Positions 37,504 to 45,820 of a stretch of 64,000 nucleotides of DNA are shown here, piece after piece. Each line of letters begins with the position of its first letter. Position 1 is the first letter of the stretch. A program made the translations under genes and the position numbers. The notes beneath the pieces were generated by a model. That model saw only the letters and a list, made by a program, of their open reading frames with translations. It searched no databases and was not told the DNA's origin. Source of the stretch: Marinobacterium sp. (lineage in GTDB: Bacteria; Pseudomonadota; Gammaproteobacteria; Pseudomonadales; Balneatricaceae); the NCBI GenBank assembly GCA_030602245.1, contig JAUWAC010000010.1, positions 1 to 64,000 on the forward strand. Direction: 5' to 3'.

Positions 37504-38601
37504 TCAGTCTTCGTCGGCGTATCGCGCCGCGATATCGACGAATTGTTGTTCTATGGCGATGAAGGCTTCGACGACAGCGGGATCGAAATGGTGTCCCCGG
37601 CCTTCGAGAATCAGATCCCGTGCCTTTTCGTGGCTGAACGCCGGCTTGTAGACGCGCTTCGAGATCAGCGCATCGTAGACATCGGCCAGTGCCATCAGGC
37701 GCCCGGAGAGCGGAATCGCCTCTCCCTTGAGGCCGCGCGGGTAGCCGGAGCCGTCCCACTTTTCGTGGTGGCAGACTGCGATCTCGCGCGCGTAGCGCAG
37801 AAAAGAAGTGTCGGTATCGCCGAGGCTTTTTTCCGCTGCCTCGATCGCGGCGCCACCGATCTCGGCATGGGTTTTCATGATCGCGAACTCGTCCGCATCA
37901 AGCCGGCCCGGCTTGAGCAGAATGCGGTCGGGGATGCCGACCTTGCCGATATCGTGCAGCGGTGCCGAACGGTAGAGCAGGTCGATATTCTCGTCGGTCA
38001 GCTCGGGGTAGTCGCCCTGACGGCGCAGCTGCTCGGCCAGTGCCTTGACGTAAAACTGGGTGCGACGGATGTGGTTGCCGGTTTCGTTGTCGCGGGTTTC
38101 GGCCAGCGTGGCCATCGCATGAATGGTGACCTGCTGCGTCGTCGCGACCTCTTCCGTGCGCTGGCGCACCAGCTCGTCGAGGGTGCGGTTTTCCTATGCC
38201 AGTCGCTGGCGGTGCTGTTGCAGCTCGAGTTGGGCACGCACCCGCGCCAGCACGATGGCCGGGCGTACCGGTTTGGTGATGTAATCCACGGCGCCCGCCT
38301 CAAAACCGGCGGTTTCGTCCACGTCCTGGCTCATGGCGGTGACAAACATGACCGGGATGTTGGCCGTGTATTCGCTGTCTTTGAGCCGCCGGCACACGTC
38401 GAGCCCGTCCATGTCCGGCATCATCACATCCAGCAGAATCAGGTCGGGCACGGGCTGTGTCCCGGCGCGGACCAGTGCCTGTTCGCCATTGCGTGCGGCC
38501 AGCACCCGGTAGCAGGGCTTGAGGATGTCGGAGAGAACCGAAATATTGATCGGTTCGTCATCGACGACGAGAACGGTGGCGCGGGAGTCTTGTTGCAGCA
38601 T
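37504..38601 (-). pseudogene. Receiver-HD-GYP response regulator interrupted by an amber codon
   Basis: The N-terminal 135 residues form a receiver domain (VLVVDDEP, phospho-Asp in LILLDVMMPDMDG, Lys in ITKPVRP). A TAG at 38194-38196 then stops the frame at HRQRLA. The same frame continues with ENRTLDELVRQRTEEV and a full HD-GYP domain: HDIGKVGIPD and HHEKWDGSGYP are intact, so a cyclic-di-GMP phosphodiesterase would be active. A GTG at 38169 could restart translation and give a free HD-GYP protein. First gene of an operon with H-NOX (15-base gap) and the hybrid kinase. Glu (GAG) or Gln (CAG) is the likely ancestral codon. Confidence 0.82.
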
Positions 38602-38682
38602 GGGCGTCGTCCATACGGGACCGGCTATTAGCGCTAACCTTAGCCGAGATCGGTCGCGCCCGTAAACTGCTGCGGCAGGGGA

Positions 38683-39159
38683 TCAGTTGGACGGTTTTTT
38701 CTTTTTCAGTGCGTCCCTGGGCAGCTGCACGACGCAGCTTTCCGACCAACGGTCGTGCCAGGTCAGGCGTTCGTCGCTGAACAGCATCCAGATATAGCCC
38801 AGCCCAAGGGGGATCCAGGAGACGATGGCGGTAACGAAGCGGATCAGCGCCTGGGTCCAGGTCAGGCGCTGGCCATCAAAGGTCTGCACGCGCAGGCGCC
38901 ACGCCTGCATTCCCAGCGTCTGCCCGTTGCGGGTCCAGAAATAGCCGAAGAACAGAAAGCTGAGACAGAATTGCGCCGACTGCAGCGCGGCGCGCCCCAG
39001 CGGCGAGGTGACACCGCCCTGATTCAGCACGGTGGCAAGGATCGCCACGCAGAGCCAGATCGCCACCAGTATCAGCCCGTCATAGACCATCGCCATCAGG
39101 CGCTTGCCAAACGAGGCGGGGCGGATATCGGAGTAGTCGTAACGAAACGGGCGCTGCAT
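38683..39159 (-). CDS. RDD-family membrane protein
   Basis: A 158-residue membrane protein with the RDD pattern: FGKRLMAMVYDGLILVAIWL (Arg and Asp in the first helix), a second helix near residues 62-78, NGQTLGMQAWRLRV and a C-terminal LTWHDRWSESCVVQ. Members are poorly understood and are sometimes linked to ion transport. The KKKKPSN tail is cytoplasmic. It stands alone. Confidence 0.85.
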   Translation of the reverse strand: MQRPFRYDYSDIRPASFGKRLMAMVYDGLILVAIWLCVAILATVLNQGGVTSPLGRAALQSAQFCLSFLFFGYFWTRNGQTLGMQAWRLRVQTFDGQRLTWTQALIRFVTAIVSWIPLGLGYIWMLFSDERLTWHDRWSESCVVQLPRDALKKKKPSN

Positions 39160-39226
39160 GATCGTGGTAAACCTGTGCGGGAGCGTACGCTGAAGCCGGC
39201 CGGAGGCGGGGCTCCGGCCGCTGGGG

Positions 39227-40036
39227 TTACTGACTGAACGGCGTGACGTACTGTGCCTTGTACTCTTCGGCCAGTGCCTGTGCTTCGGCCATCTGGGCGT
39301 CGTCCAGTTTCATTTTCAGACGTGACTCGATCGCCTGTGCGGTGGGGTCGCCCTGCTGTGCCACGTTGCTCATCCAGGCGTAGGCGATCACGTCCGCATC
39401 GTGGCTGTTGTCGCCGCCGTGAGCGGTGGCATACAGCGTGCCGAGGAAGAACATCGCCTGTTGGTGGCCACGTTCGGCGGCTTTGCGATACCACTCCTCC
39501 GCCTTGGCGTAATCCTGCGGTACGCCGGTGCCGAAGTTGTAGGCGCGACCCAGGTTGTGCCAGGCGGTGACGTTGCCCTGATCGGCGGCCTTGCGGTACC
39601 ACGCGAAGGCGGCGTCGGTGTCGCGCTCAACGCCCTGGCCGAATTCGTACATCTCGCCGATGCGGTTCTGAGCGGCGGCGTCGCCGCTCTCGGCCTGCGG
39701 CAGGATGTCAGCGAACTCGGCCTTGTACGCCTTGTTCTTCAACGCACGCAGGCTGTTGACGCTGTCGAGGTCGCCAAGGCGGGCGCCCTGCTCATAGTAA
39801 CGGCGGGCCTGTTCGTCGTCGGCGTCGACGCCCCAGCCGTTCTCGTACATCTGCCCGAGCAGGTTGAGGGCGGTGGCATCACCATCCTTTGCCAGTGGGC
39901 GCAGTTCGTTCAGTGCAGCAGGGTAATCCTTGGCATCCAGCGCGCGCTGGGCGGCGGTGATGGAAGCGGCGGCGACGATCTCGACTTGCATGCTCAGCAG
40001 CAGGCCGGCGGTGGTCAGAAGTGCAAATTTTTTCAT
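39227..40036 (-). CDS. Exported Sel1-repeat protein
   Basis: A 269-residue protein with a signal peptide (about 1-23) and Sel1-like TPR repeats. The repeats read ALNLLGQMYENGWGVDADDEQARRYYEQGA, AQNRIGEMYEFGQGVERD, AWHNLGRAYNFGTGVPQDYAKAEEWY and AMFFLGTLYATA, giving four or five helical pairs in residues 45-225. Such proteins scaffold other proteins; no partner is evident. It lies 67 bases upstream of the RDD gene, same strand. The 204 bases 40037-40240 contain no gene I can support. Confidence 0.85.
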   Translation of the reverse strand: MKKFALLTTAGLLLSMQVEIVAAASITAAQRALDAKDYPAALNELRPLAKDGDATALNLLGQMYENGWGVDADDEQARRYYEQGARLGDLDSVNSLRALKNKAYKAEFADILPQAESGDAAAQNRIGEMYEFGQGVERDTDAAFAWYRKAADQGNVTAWHNLGRAYNFGTGVPQDYAKAEEWYRKAAERGHQQAMFFLGTLYATAHGGDNSHDADVIAYAWMSNVAQQGDPTAQAIESRLKMKLDDAQMAEAQALAEEYKAQYVTPFSQ

Positions 40037-40240
40037 TGACTACATGCCTTGCGAAATGACTGTCCGGATCCGTGGACGGATCCTCCGGTAAGTGCTCTCT
40101 CAATCGGCTACGCTGCTCTTTCCGGGGCCACCGGTCACGCTGGCGGCAGGAAGATCAGTTTCTTCTAATATGTGTCGCGGATTGTACCGGAAATCGGCGC
40201 CGGGCGCAGCCCATGCCACGCCCGTCCGGGCTGAGCCGGA

Positions 40241-40633
40241 TCAGTCCTTGCGCTCGGGGCTGAGCAGTTCGACCATGTAGCCGTCCGGATCCTTGACGAA
40301 GGCGAGGATGCTGCTGCCGTGTTTCATCGGGCCGGCTTCGCGGACCACTTCGCCGCCCTTGGCCTTGATCGCATCGCAGGCTGCATAGACATCATCCACT
40401 TCGATCGCGATATGGCCGTAGGCATTGCCCAGCTCGTAGCTGTCGGTATCCCAGTTGTGGGTCAGTTCCAGCACCGCCTGCTCGGACTCGTCGCCGTAGC
40501 CAACGAACGCCAGCGTGAACTTGCCTTCCGGGTAGTCCTTGCGGCGCAGCAGCTTCATGCCGAGAACATCGGTGTAGAACGACAATGACTTTTCCAGGTC
40601 GGTGACGCGGAGCATCGTGTGCAAAATGCGCAT
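40241..40633 (-). CDS. gloA: Lactoylglutathione lyase (glyoxalase I)
   Basis: A 130-residue cytosolic metalloenzyme converting the methylglyoxal-glutathione adduct to S-lactoylglutathione. It closely follows E. coli Glo[22 protein letters not shown] (metal His5), LELTHNWD (Glu metal ligand), [18 protein letters not shown] (His) and [13 protein letters not shown] (Glu). All four metal ligands are present. No gloB nearby. Confidence 0.95.
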   Translation of the reverse strand: MRILHTMLRVTDLEKSLSFYTDVLGMKLLRRKDYPEGKFTLAFVGYGDESEQAVLELTHNWDTDSYELGNAYGHIAIEVDDVYAACDAIKAKGGEVVREAGPMKHGSSILAFVKDPDGYMVELLSPERKD

Positions 40634-40753
40634 GAATCAGCCTCTGTTGGTGAATAATTGAATTCGCGTGAACGCAGTCACTTGCTCAGACAAGTCTACA
40701 ATGCTTAATTAGAGCAATCGAATAACAGCAACAAGCAAAGGATGGGATGCGCC

Positions 40754-41083
40754 ATGTTTCAAGATATGAATAAAATGCTGAGCCAGTCGATGGAGCCGTT
40801 CAAGGAGCTGGTCGATATTCAGACACGGATGCTCGAAGAGCTGACCCGTCAGCAGATGGACTGCACCAAGGCGTGCATCGAAGCAACCGTACAGCAGACC
40901 AAGGAACTGCAGAAGTGCAAGACACCGGCGGACCTGCTGGAACTTCAGCAGGCCTACGCCAAAGAGCTCGAAGAGACACTGCGGGCCGCCAATCAGCAGA
41001 ACCTCAAAGCGCTGACCGAAGCGCGCGAGGCGATGCAGGCGCTGACGCAGGGCGCATTCGACCGTTTTACTCAGAGCAAGTAA
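40754..41083 (+). CDS. Small phasin-like protein
   Basis: A 109-residue, almost wholly helical, amphipathic protein (MLSQSMEPFKELVDIQTRML, then AYAKELEETLRAANQQNLKALTEAREAMQ) resembling phasin proteins that coat polyhydroxyalkanoate granules. No PHA synthase or depolymerase gene is in the window. ATG 40754 is preferred over 40742 because ggga lies 6 bases upstream of it. A rho-independent terminator follows. The family call rests on overall composition and is moderate. Confidence 0.65.
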   Translation: MFQDMNKMLSQSMEPFKELVDIQTRMLEELTRQQMDCTKACIEATVQQTKELQKCKTPADLLELQQAYAKELEETLRAANQQNLKALTEAREAMQALTQGAFDRFTQSK

Positions 41084-41112
41084 GCCGATTCTCCGGGCTG
41101 CGGCCCGGCCAG

Positions 41113-41141
41113 AAAAGCAGCCCCGCCGTGGCTGCTTTTTT
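41113..41141 (+). terminator. Rho-independent terminator after the phasin gene
   Basis: Arms aaaagcagcc (41113-41122) and ggctgctttt (41130-41139) with a 7-base loop and a T-run to 41141. It ends the phasin transcript. Confidence 0.85.
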
Positions 41142-41241
41142 ATGTGCAGGACGCACGGTATCCCGCGGGTGCAGGGATGCACAGGAGCGGGTATGTGCAG
41201 GACGTACGATATCGAGCCGTGCAGGGATGTATCACAGCGGC
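41141..41241. repeat. Two tandem imperfect 50-bp repeats
   Basis: Copy one (41141-41191) and copy two (41192-41241) both begin tatgtgcaggacg, share acg-tatc and gtgcagggatg, and end with ca-agcgg. They sit between the phasin terminator and fldB, in the fldB leader. No coding role is likely. Confidence 0.65.
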
Positions 41242-41283
41242 AGTTGAAAGATGCAGCGTTGGATTTCCTGAGGGGCAGATGTA

Positions 41284-41802
41284 ATGACGCAACGAATTGG
41301 TCTCTTTTATGCCAGCACCACCGGCAATACCGAGACCGTGGCCGAGCAGATTGCCGGTCTGATCGAGGAGGCGCAGGTGGACCTGCACGATCTGGCCAGC
41401 GAGCCGGTCAGCTCGATCACGCAGTATGACCGGCTGATCATGGGCATCCCGACCTGGGACTTCGGCGAGTTGCAGGAGGACTGGGATGCGGTGTGGCCGG
41501 AGCTGGAGCAGATCGACTTCAGCGGTCGCAAGGTGGCCCTGTTCGGGCTCGGCGATCAGCTCGGCTATGGCGAGTGGTTTCTCGATGCGATGGGGCTGCT
41601 CGGGGAGTTGGTTCAGGCCCGTGGCGGCGAGCTGGTCGCGCCCTGGCCGGTAAACGGATATGAATTTGAGCAGTCGCGGGCACTGAATCCGGACGGTACG
41701 CATTTTATCGGACTGGCGATCGACGAAGATGGCCAGGCCGGCGAGACGGCGGAGCGCATTGCCCGCTGGGTGCCGGAAGTGCTCAGTGCATTCGAGCTTT
41801 AA
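41284..41802 (+). CDS. fldB: Flavodoxin (FldB-like)
   Basis: A 172-residue flavodoxin. The FMN phosphate loop is YASTTGNTETVAEQ, and the aromatic loops are GIPTWDFGELQEDWD and LGLGDQLGYGEWFLDAMG-type (GDQLGYGEWFLDA). The last matches the long-chain flavodoxin FldB of E. coli. Low-potential electron carrier in the cytosol. ATG 41284 follows gaggggcag closely. Confidence 0.9.
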   Translation: MTQRIGLFYASTTGNTETVAEQIAGLIEEAQVDLHDLASEPVSSITQYDRLIMGIPTWDFGELQEDWDAVWPELEQIDFSGRKVALFGLGDQLGYGEWFLDAMGLLGELVQARGGELVAPWPVNGYEFEQSRALNPDGTHFIGLAIDEDGQAGETAERIARWVPEVLSAFEL

Positions 41803-41887
41803 CTTGATTGTGCCCGTTAAACGCTCTTTAATCGGTGTTGTCTAATATACGCTTTAGCCTGTCAAACCCGATGCAGAAGGATACTGA

Positions 41888-42334
41888 ATGATGAAGAAGC
41901 TAGCGTTTGCCACCCTTGCCGGCTCGTTACTGTTGGGCACCCTGAACGCTCAGGCTGCCGATGTGGATAATGCGATCGAACATCGCCAGGGCGTGTTTTC
42001 GGCGATGAAGTGGTACTTCGGCCCGATGGGCGCGATGATCAAAGGCGACATGCCGTACGATCAGGCCGAATTCACGCGTCGTGCCGAGCAGCTTGCCAAG
42101 CTGGCGCCGATGGCTGAGGAAGGGTTTGTCGAAGGCTCGGCCGAAGGCACCGAAGCGCTGCCGGCGATCTGGGAGGATATGGATACGTTCAGCGGCGGGT
42201 TCGACAAGCTCGAGAGCACCACGGCGGCGCTGGTCGAGGCGTCGATGAGTGGCGATATGGCGCAGATCAAGCCGGCCTTCGGCGACGTGGCCAAGACCTG
42301 CAAGGGCTGTCACGACAACTTCCGCGAAGACTGA
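41888..42334 (+). CDS. Cytochrome c'/c-556 family protein
   Basis: A 148-residue exported haem protein. The signal peptide ends at NAQA (about residue 23); the mature part is a four-helix bundle with a C-terminal haem site CKGCH (about 139-143), as in cytochrome c' and c-556. The N-terminal helix HRQGVFSAMKWYFGPM contains candidate Met axial ligands. These proteins bind NO or carry electrons. A cytochrome b561 gene lies convergently downstream across a shared terminator. Confidence 0.9.
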   Translation: MMKKLAFATLAGSLLLGTLNAQAADVDNAIEHRQGVFSAMKWYFGPMGAMIKGDMPYDQAEFTRRAEQLAKLAPMAEEGFVEGSAEGTEALPAIWEDMDTFSGGFDKLESTTAALVEASMSGDMAQIKPAFGDVAKTCKGCHDNFRED

Positions 42335-42349
42335 CACGAAACAGTTGTA

Positions 42350-42375
42350 AAAACGGGCGCTGCGGCGCCCGTTTT
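42350..42375. terminator. Bidirectional terminator with TGCG loop
   Basis: Arms aaaacgggcgc (42350-42360) and gcgcccgtttt (42365-42375) close a 4-base loop. A-run and T-run flank it. It serves the cytochrome c' gene and the convergent cytochrome b561 gene. Confidence 0.9.
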
Positions 42376-42398
42376 GATTGGGTCTCGCCGCTGGCTGC

Positions 42399-43070
42399 TT
42401 ATCCCAGCCAGACCAGCAACAGGAACAGTGCCGCGCAGCTGCCGATCGTCAGCAGTGCCGGCACCGGTTGAATGCGGCCTGCGGCGGGTACAGTCGCCGC
42501 GTCAGTTACCGGTTTGCGGCCGTGAATCATGCCCTGCACCAGCGGCTCGCGCTTGAAGCGCTGGTGGTAGATCACCCCGGCCAGGTGCAGTGCAACCGCC
42601 GCCAGCAGCAGGTTGAAATTGAGCTTGTGAATGCGGGTCAGCGCCGATGCCATGTCCGAGCTGACAAGGCCGGTAAGCGGGCCCTCGGTGAAAATATCGT
42701 CGGTGGCGAACAGCCCGGTTCCGGCCTGGACCAGACACAGAACCAGCAGCACGACCACCATCCAGCCCCCGAGGGGATTATGTCCCAGATAGCCGGCTTC
42801 GCGTCCGGCCAGCAGCGCGCGGGCGTAGTTCAGCGTCTCCCGAGGCGGGCGCACGAAGTCGCGAAAACGCGCATGCGGTGTGCCGATGAACCCCCAGATC
42901 AGCCGGAACAGCATCAGGGCCAGCACCAGATAACCGGCCTGCATGTGCCAGTCCATCCAGTTGCCGCCCTCTTCGCCGCTCCACCATGCGAACAGAATGC
43001 TGGCGGCCAGCGTCCAGTGGAACAGGCGGATGAAAATATCCCAGACCGGGTGTGACAGGTGGCTGTGCAT
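42399..43070 (-). CDS. Cytochrome b561 family membrane protein
   Basis: A 223-residue di-haem b-type cytochrome with four to five helices. HPVWDIFIRLFHWTLAASILF, DWHMQAGYLVLALMLFRLIWGFIGTPHARF, KLNFNLLLAAVALHLAGVIYHQRF carry the haem His residues. The closest general annotation is cytochrome b561/Ni-Fe hydrogenase b-type subunit. It likely passes quinol electrons to a periplasmic cytochrome. ATG 43070 is chosen; the frame extends upstream into nhaD but that part is not real. It is 5 bases after the nhaD stop. Confidence 0.88.
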   Translation of the reverse strand: MHSHLSHPVWDIFIRLFHWTLAASILFAWWSGEEGGNWMDWHMQAGYLVLALMLFRLIWGFIGTPHARFRDFVRPPRETLNYARALLAGREAGYLGHNPLGGWMVVVLLVLCLVQAGTGLFATDDIFTEGPLTGLVSSDMASALTRIHKLNFNLLLAAVALHLAGVIYHQRFKREPLVQGMIHGRKPVTDAATVPAAGRIQPVPALLTIGSCAALFLLLVWLG

Positions 43071-43075
43071 GAGGT

Positions 43076-44551
43076 TCAGACTCCATTGATCCAAAGGTGG
43101 CAGGCGATGCTCAGGATGTAGCCCAACATGATCGCCCAGCTCCATTTCAGGTGGCTTACAAAGGTGTAGGTGGCGCCGGCCTGACCCATGAGGGCAACGC
43201 CGGCTGCCGAGCCGATCGCCAGCAGTGAGCCGCCGGTGCCGACCGTCAGTGTGACCAGCAACCAGCCCTGAAGATCCATCGGGGGCTGCATCGACAACAC
43301 GGCGAACATGATCGGGATGTTGTCGATCGCCGCCGAGATGATGCCGACCAGCGCATTGGCCCAGACGCTGCCGAGCTCGCCGTAGAGCAGGGCGGAAAGG
43401 CCGTTCAGATAGCCCAGCGTTGCCAGCCCGTCGATGCAGAGCACGATGCCGTAGAAAAACATCAGCGTGTCCCACGCCGAGCGCTCGACGACGCGGAACA
43501 TGTCGAAGCGCTGCACGACACTGGTGTGATCGCCGCGAATCTCCTCATGGCTGCCGCCCAGATTGTCATGGTGATGGGTGCGGATATGGCCCTGCTCGTG
43601 CAGGATCGGGTCGTGCTTGCTGAGAAAGAACGCGTACAGCTTGAGTACGCCAAGACCGGTCATCATGCCCAGTACCGGCGGCAGGTGGAGCTGGGCATGG
43701 ATCATCACCGACAGCGCCACCGTGGCGACGAACAGCCCCATGATCTTGACTGCCCCCTTTTTCATACGCTGGCGGTTATGCCGCGCCTGCGGCGGTCCGT
43801 TCGGAACCCTGAGGCTGATCAGCAGCGCCGGTACCAGCCAGTTGATCAGCGCCGGCGGCAGCAGGGCGAGAAACTCGGTGAACTGCACCAGCCCCTGCTG
43901 CCACACCATCAGCGAGGTAATATCGCCAAACGGACTGAACACGCCACCGGCGTTGGCGGCGACGACGATATTGATGCAGCCAAGGCTGACGAAGCGGGGG
44001 GTATGGCCGCCCACCGCCATGACGACCGCGCCCATCAGCAGTGCCGACGACAGGTTGTCGGCGATCGGCGAAAGCAGGAAGGTCAGGCTGCCGGTCAGCC
44101 AGTAGACGGTGCGCAGCGAGTAGTTGCGTGAAATCAGCCAGCTGCGCAGCGCGACGAAGACGTGGCGCTCCTCCATCACGTTGATAAAGGTCATCGCCGA
44201 GAGCAGAAACAGAAACAGCTCCGCGTAATCGAGAATCGCCTTGCGCAGCTCAAGGCCCGCCGTGACCGAGTCGCCGTGGGCAGCATAGGCAAAGCCGACC
44301 AGAATCCAGATGATGCCGGCGGCGACGATGACCGGTTTTGATTTCTGTAGTCGCACGTAATCTTCGCCGGCGATAAACAGGTAGGCGATGGCGAAGATGA
44401 ACAGGGCGATGTAGCCGTAGGCGGTGTTGGTCAGATCCAGCAGTTGCGCGCCCTGTTCGGCGGTAAAGCCCCAGCTCGGCGGGCAGACCAGTATGGCGGT
44501 CAGTGCAGTCAGCAGGCGCACGGCTGCTGGGGGGGCAGGAATCCTTTGCAT
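43076..44551 (-). CDS. nhaD: NhaD-type sodium/proton antiporter
   Basis: A 491-residue transporter with a signal-like N-terminus and about 12 helices. Family features: FINVMEERHVFVALRSWLISRNYSLR, SPIADNLSSALLMGAVVMAVG, INIVVAANAGGVFSPFGDITSLMVW and GIISAAIDNIPIMFAVLS. A His-rich loop (RTHHHDNLGGSHEE) lies in the cytoplasmic region. It exports sodium or lithium in exchange for protons; common in marine and halophilic bacteria. Operon with the b561 gene. Confidence 0.93.
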   Translation of the reverse strand: MQRIPAPPAAVRLLTALTAILVCPPSWGFTAEQGAQLLDLTNTAYGYIALFIFAIAYLFIAGEDYVRLQKSKPVIVAAGIIWILVGFAYAAHGDSVTAGLELRKAILDYAELFLFLLSAMTFINVMEERHVFVALRSWLISRNYSLRTVYWLTGSLTFLLSPIADNLSSALLMGAVVMAVGGHTPRFVSLGCINIVVAANAGGVFSPFGDITSLMVWQQGLVQFTEFLALLPPALINWLVPALLISLRVPNGPPQARHNRQRMKKGAVKIMGLFVATVALSVMIHAQLHLPPVLGMMTGLGVLKLYAFFLSKHDPILHEQGHIRTHHHDNLGGSHEEIRGDHTSVVQRFDMFRVVERSAWDTLMFFYGIVLCIDGLATLGYLNGLSALLYGELGSVWANALVGIISAAIDNIPIMFAVLSMQPPMDLQGWLLVTLTVGTGGSLLAIGSAAGVALMGQAGATYTFVSHLKWSWAIMLGYILSIACHLWINGV

Positions 44552-44688
44552 GAGGCCTCGTCCGGGCGTTGTCCGGGTGATCAGACTATTGTTCTACAGT
44601 CGTCGCGATAAGTCGACGCGAATTCAAACAGCCCGGCAGATCGGGTAGAATACGCTCCTTTTCCCAGGCAGCGAGTTTTAGTCCCAAG

Positions 44689-45783
44689 ATGGAAATCAAT
44701 CCGATACTGAACAGCCTCAAGGATATCGGCGAGCGTACCGAGCTGCTGCGCACCTATCTCGAGTACGACACCAAGAAGGAACGTCTCGAAGAGGTGCAAC
44801 GCGAGCTCGAGGATCCGGCGGTCTGGAACGATCCGGACAACGCTCAGCAGTTGGGGCGTGAGCGTGCCAGCCTCGAGGCGGTCGTGGAAACCATCGATGA
44901 TCTGACGCAGGGTGTCGCCGATGCCCGTGAGCTGCTGGATCTGGCCGTCGAAGAGCAGGACGAGGATACCGTCGCCGAGGTGGAAGCCGAGGTTGAGGCA
45001 CTGACCGAAAAGCTGACTCAGCTCGAGTTTCGCCGCATGTTCTCCGGCGAAGCGGACGCCAACAACGCCTATGTCGATATTCAGGCGGGCTCCGGCGGTA
45101 CCGAAGCGCAGGACTGGGCCAACATGATGCTGCGTATGTACCTGCGCTGGGGTGAGGCCAAGGGCTTCAAGACCGAGCTGATCGAAGTCTCGGCCGGTGA
45201 AGTGGCCGGTATCAAGTCCGCCACCATTCGCTTCGAGGGCGAGTATGCGTTCGGCTGGCTGCGCACCGAAACCGGCGTGCACCGTCTTGTGCGCAAATCG
45301 CCATTTGACTCCGGCGGCCGTCGTCACACCTCGTTCGCATCCGTTTTCGTCTCCCCCGAGATCGATGACAACGTTGAGATCGAGATCAACCCGGCCGACC
45401 TGCGTGTCGATGTTTACCGTGCATCCGGTGCCGGTGGTCAGCACGTTAACCGTACCGAGTCCGCGGTACGTATTACCCACGAACCGTCCGGTATCGTGGT
45501 GCAGAGTCAGTCCGCCCGCTCGCAGCATCAGAACCGCGATGTCTGTATGAAACAGCTGCGTGCGAAGCTGTATGAGATGGAGATGCTGAAACGGCGTGAA
45601 GCGGCGCAGGAGCTGGAAGACTCCAAGGCTGATATCGGCTGGGGCAGCCAGATCCGTTCCTACGTGCTCGACGACCAGCGCATCAAGGATCTGCGTACCG
45701 GTGTGCAGACCTCCAACTGCGATCGCGTGCTCGACGGCGATCTCGACCCGTTTATCGTAGCCAGCCTCAAGGCCGGGCTCTGA
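44689..45783 (+). CDS. prfB: Peptide chain release factor 2, without the programmed frameshift
   Basis: A 364-residue RF2 with the SPF stop-recognition motif ([11 protein letters not shown]) and the GGQ catalytic loop ([12 protein letters not shown]). In E. coli, codon 26 is an in-frame UGA requiring a +1 frameshift that autoregulates RF2. Here the same spot reads TAT CTC GAG TAC GAC (44755-44769; [12 protein letters not shown]), with no stop and no slippery CTTTGA. So translation is uninterrupted and autoregulation is lost. lysS follows after 37 bases, the conserved gene pair. Confidence 0.96.
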   Translation: MEINPILNSLKDIGERTELLRTYLEYDTKKERLEEVQRELEDPAVWNDPDNAQQLGRERASLEAVVETIDDLTQGVADARELLDLAVEEQDEDTVAEVEAEVEALTEKLTQLEFRRMFSGEADANNAYVDIQAGSGGTEAQDWANMMLRMYLRWGEAKGFKTELIEVSAGEVAGIKSATIRFEGEYAFGWLRTETGVHRLVRKSPFDSGGRRHTSFASVFVSPEIDDNVEIEINPADLRVDVYRASGAGGQHVNRTESAVRITHEPSGIVVQSQSARSQHQNRDVCMKQLRAKLYEMEMLKRREAAQELEDSKADIGWGSQIRSYVLDDQRIKDLRTGVQTSNCDRVLDGDLDPFIVASLKAGL

Positions 45784-45820
45784 TCCGAACCGAATTTGAC
45801 CGAGTTAAGGTAGCGACCCG

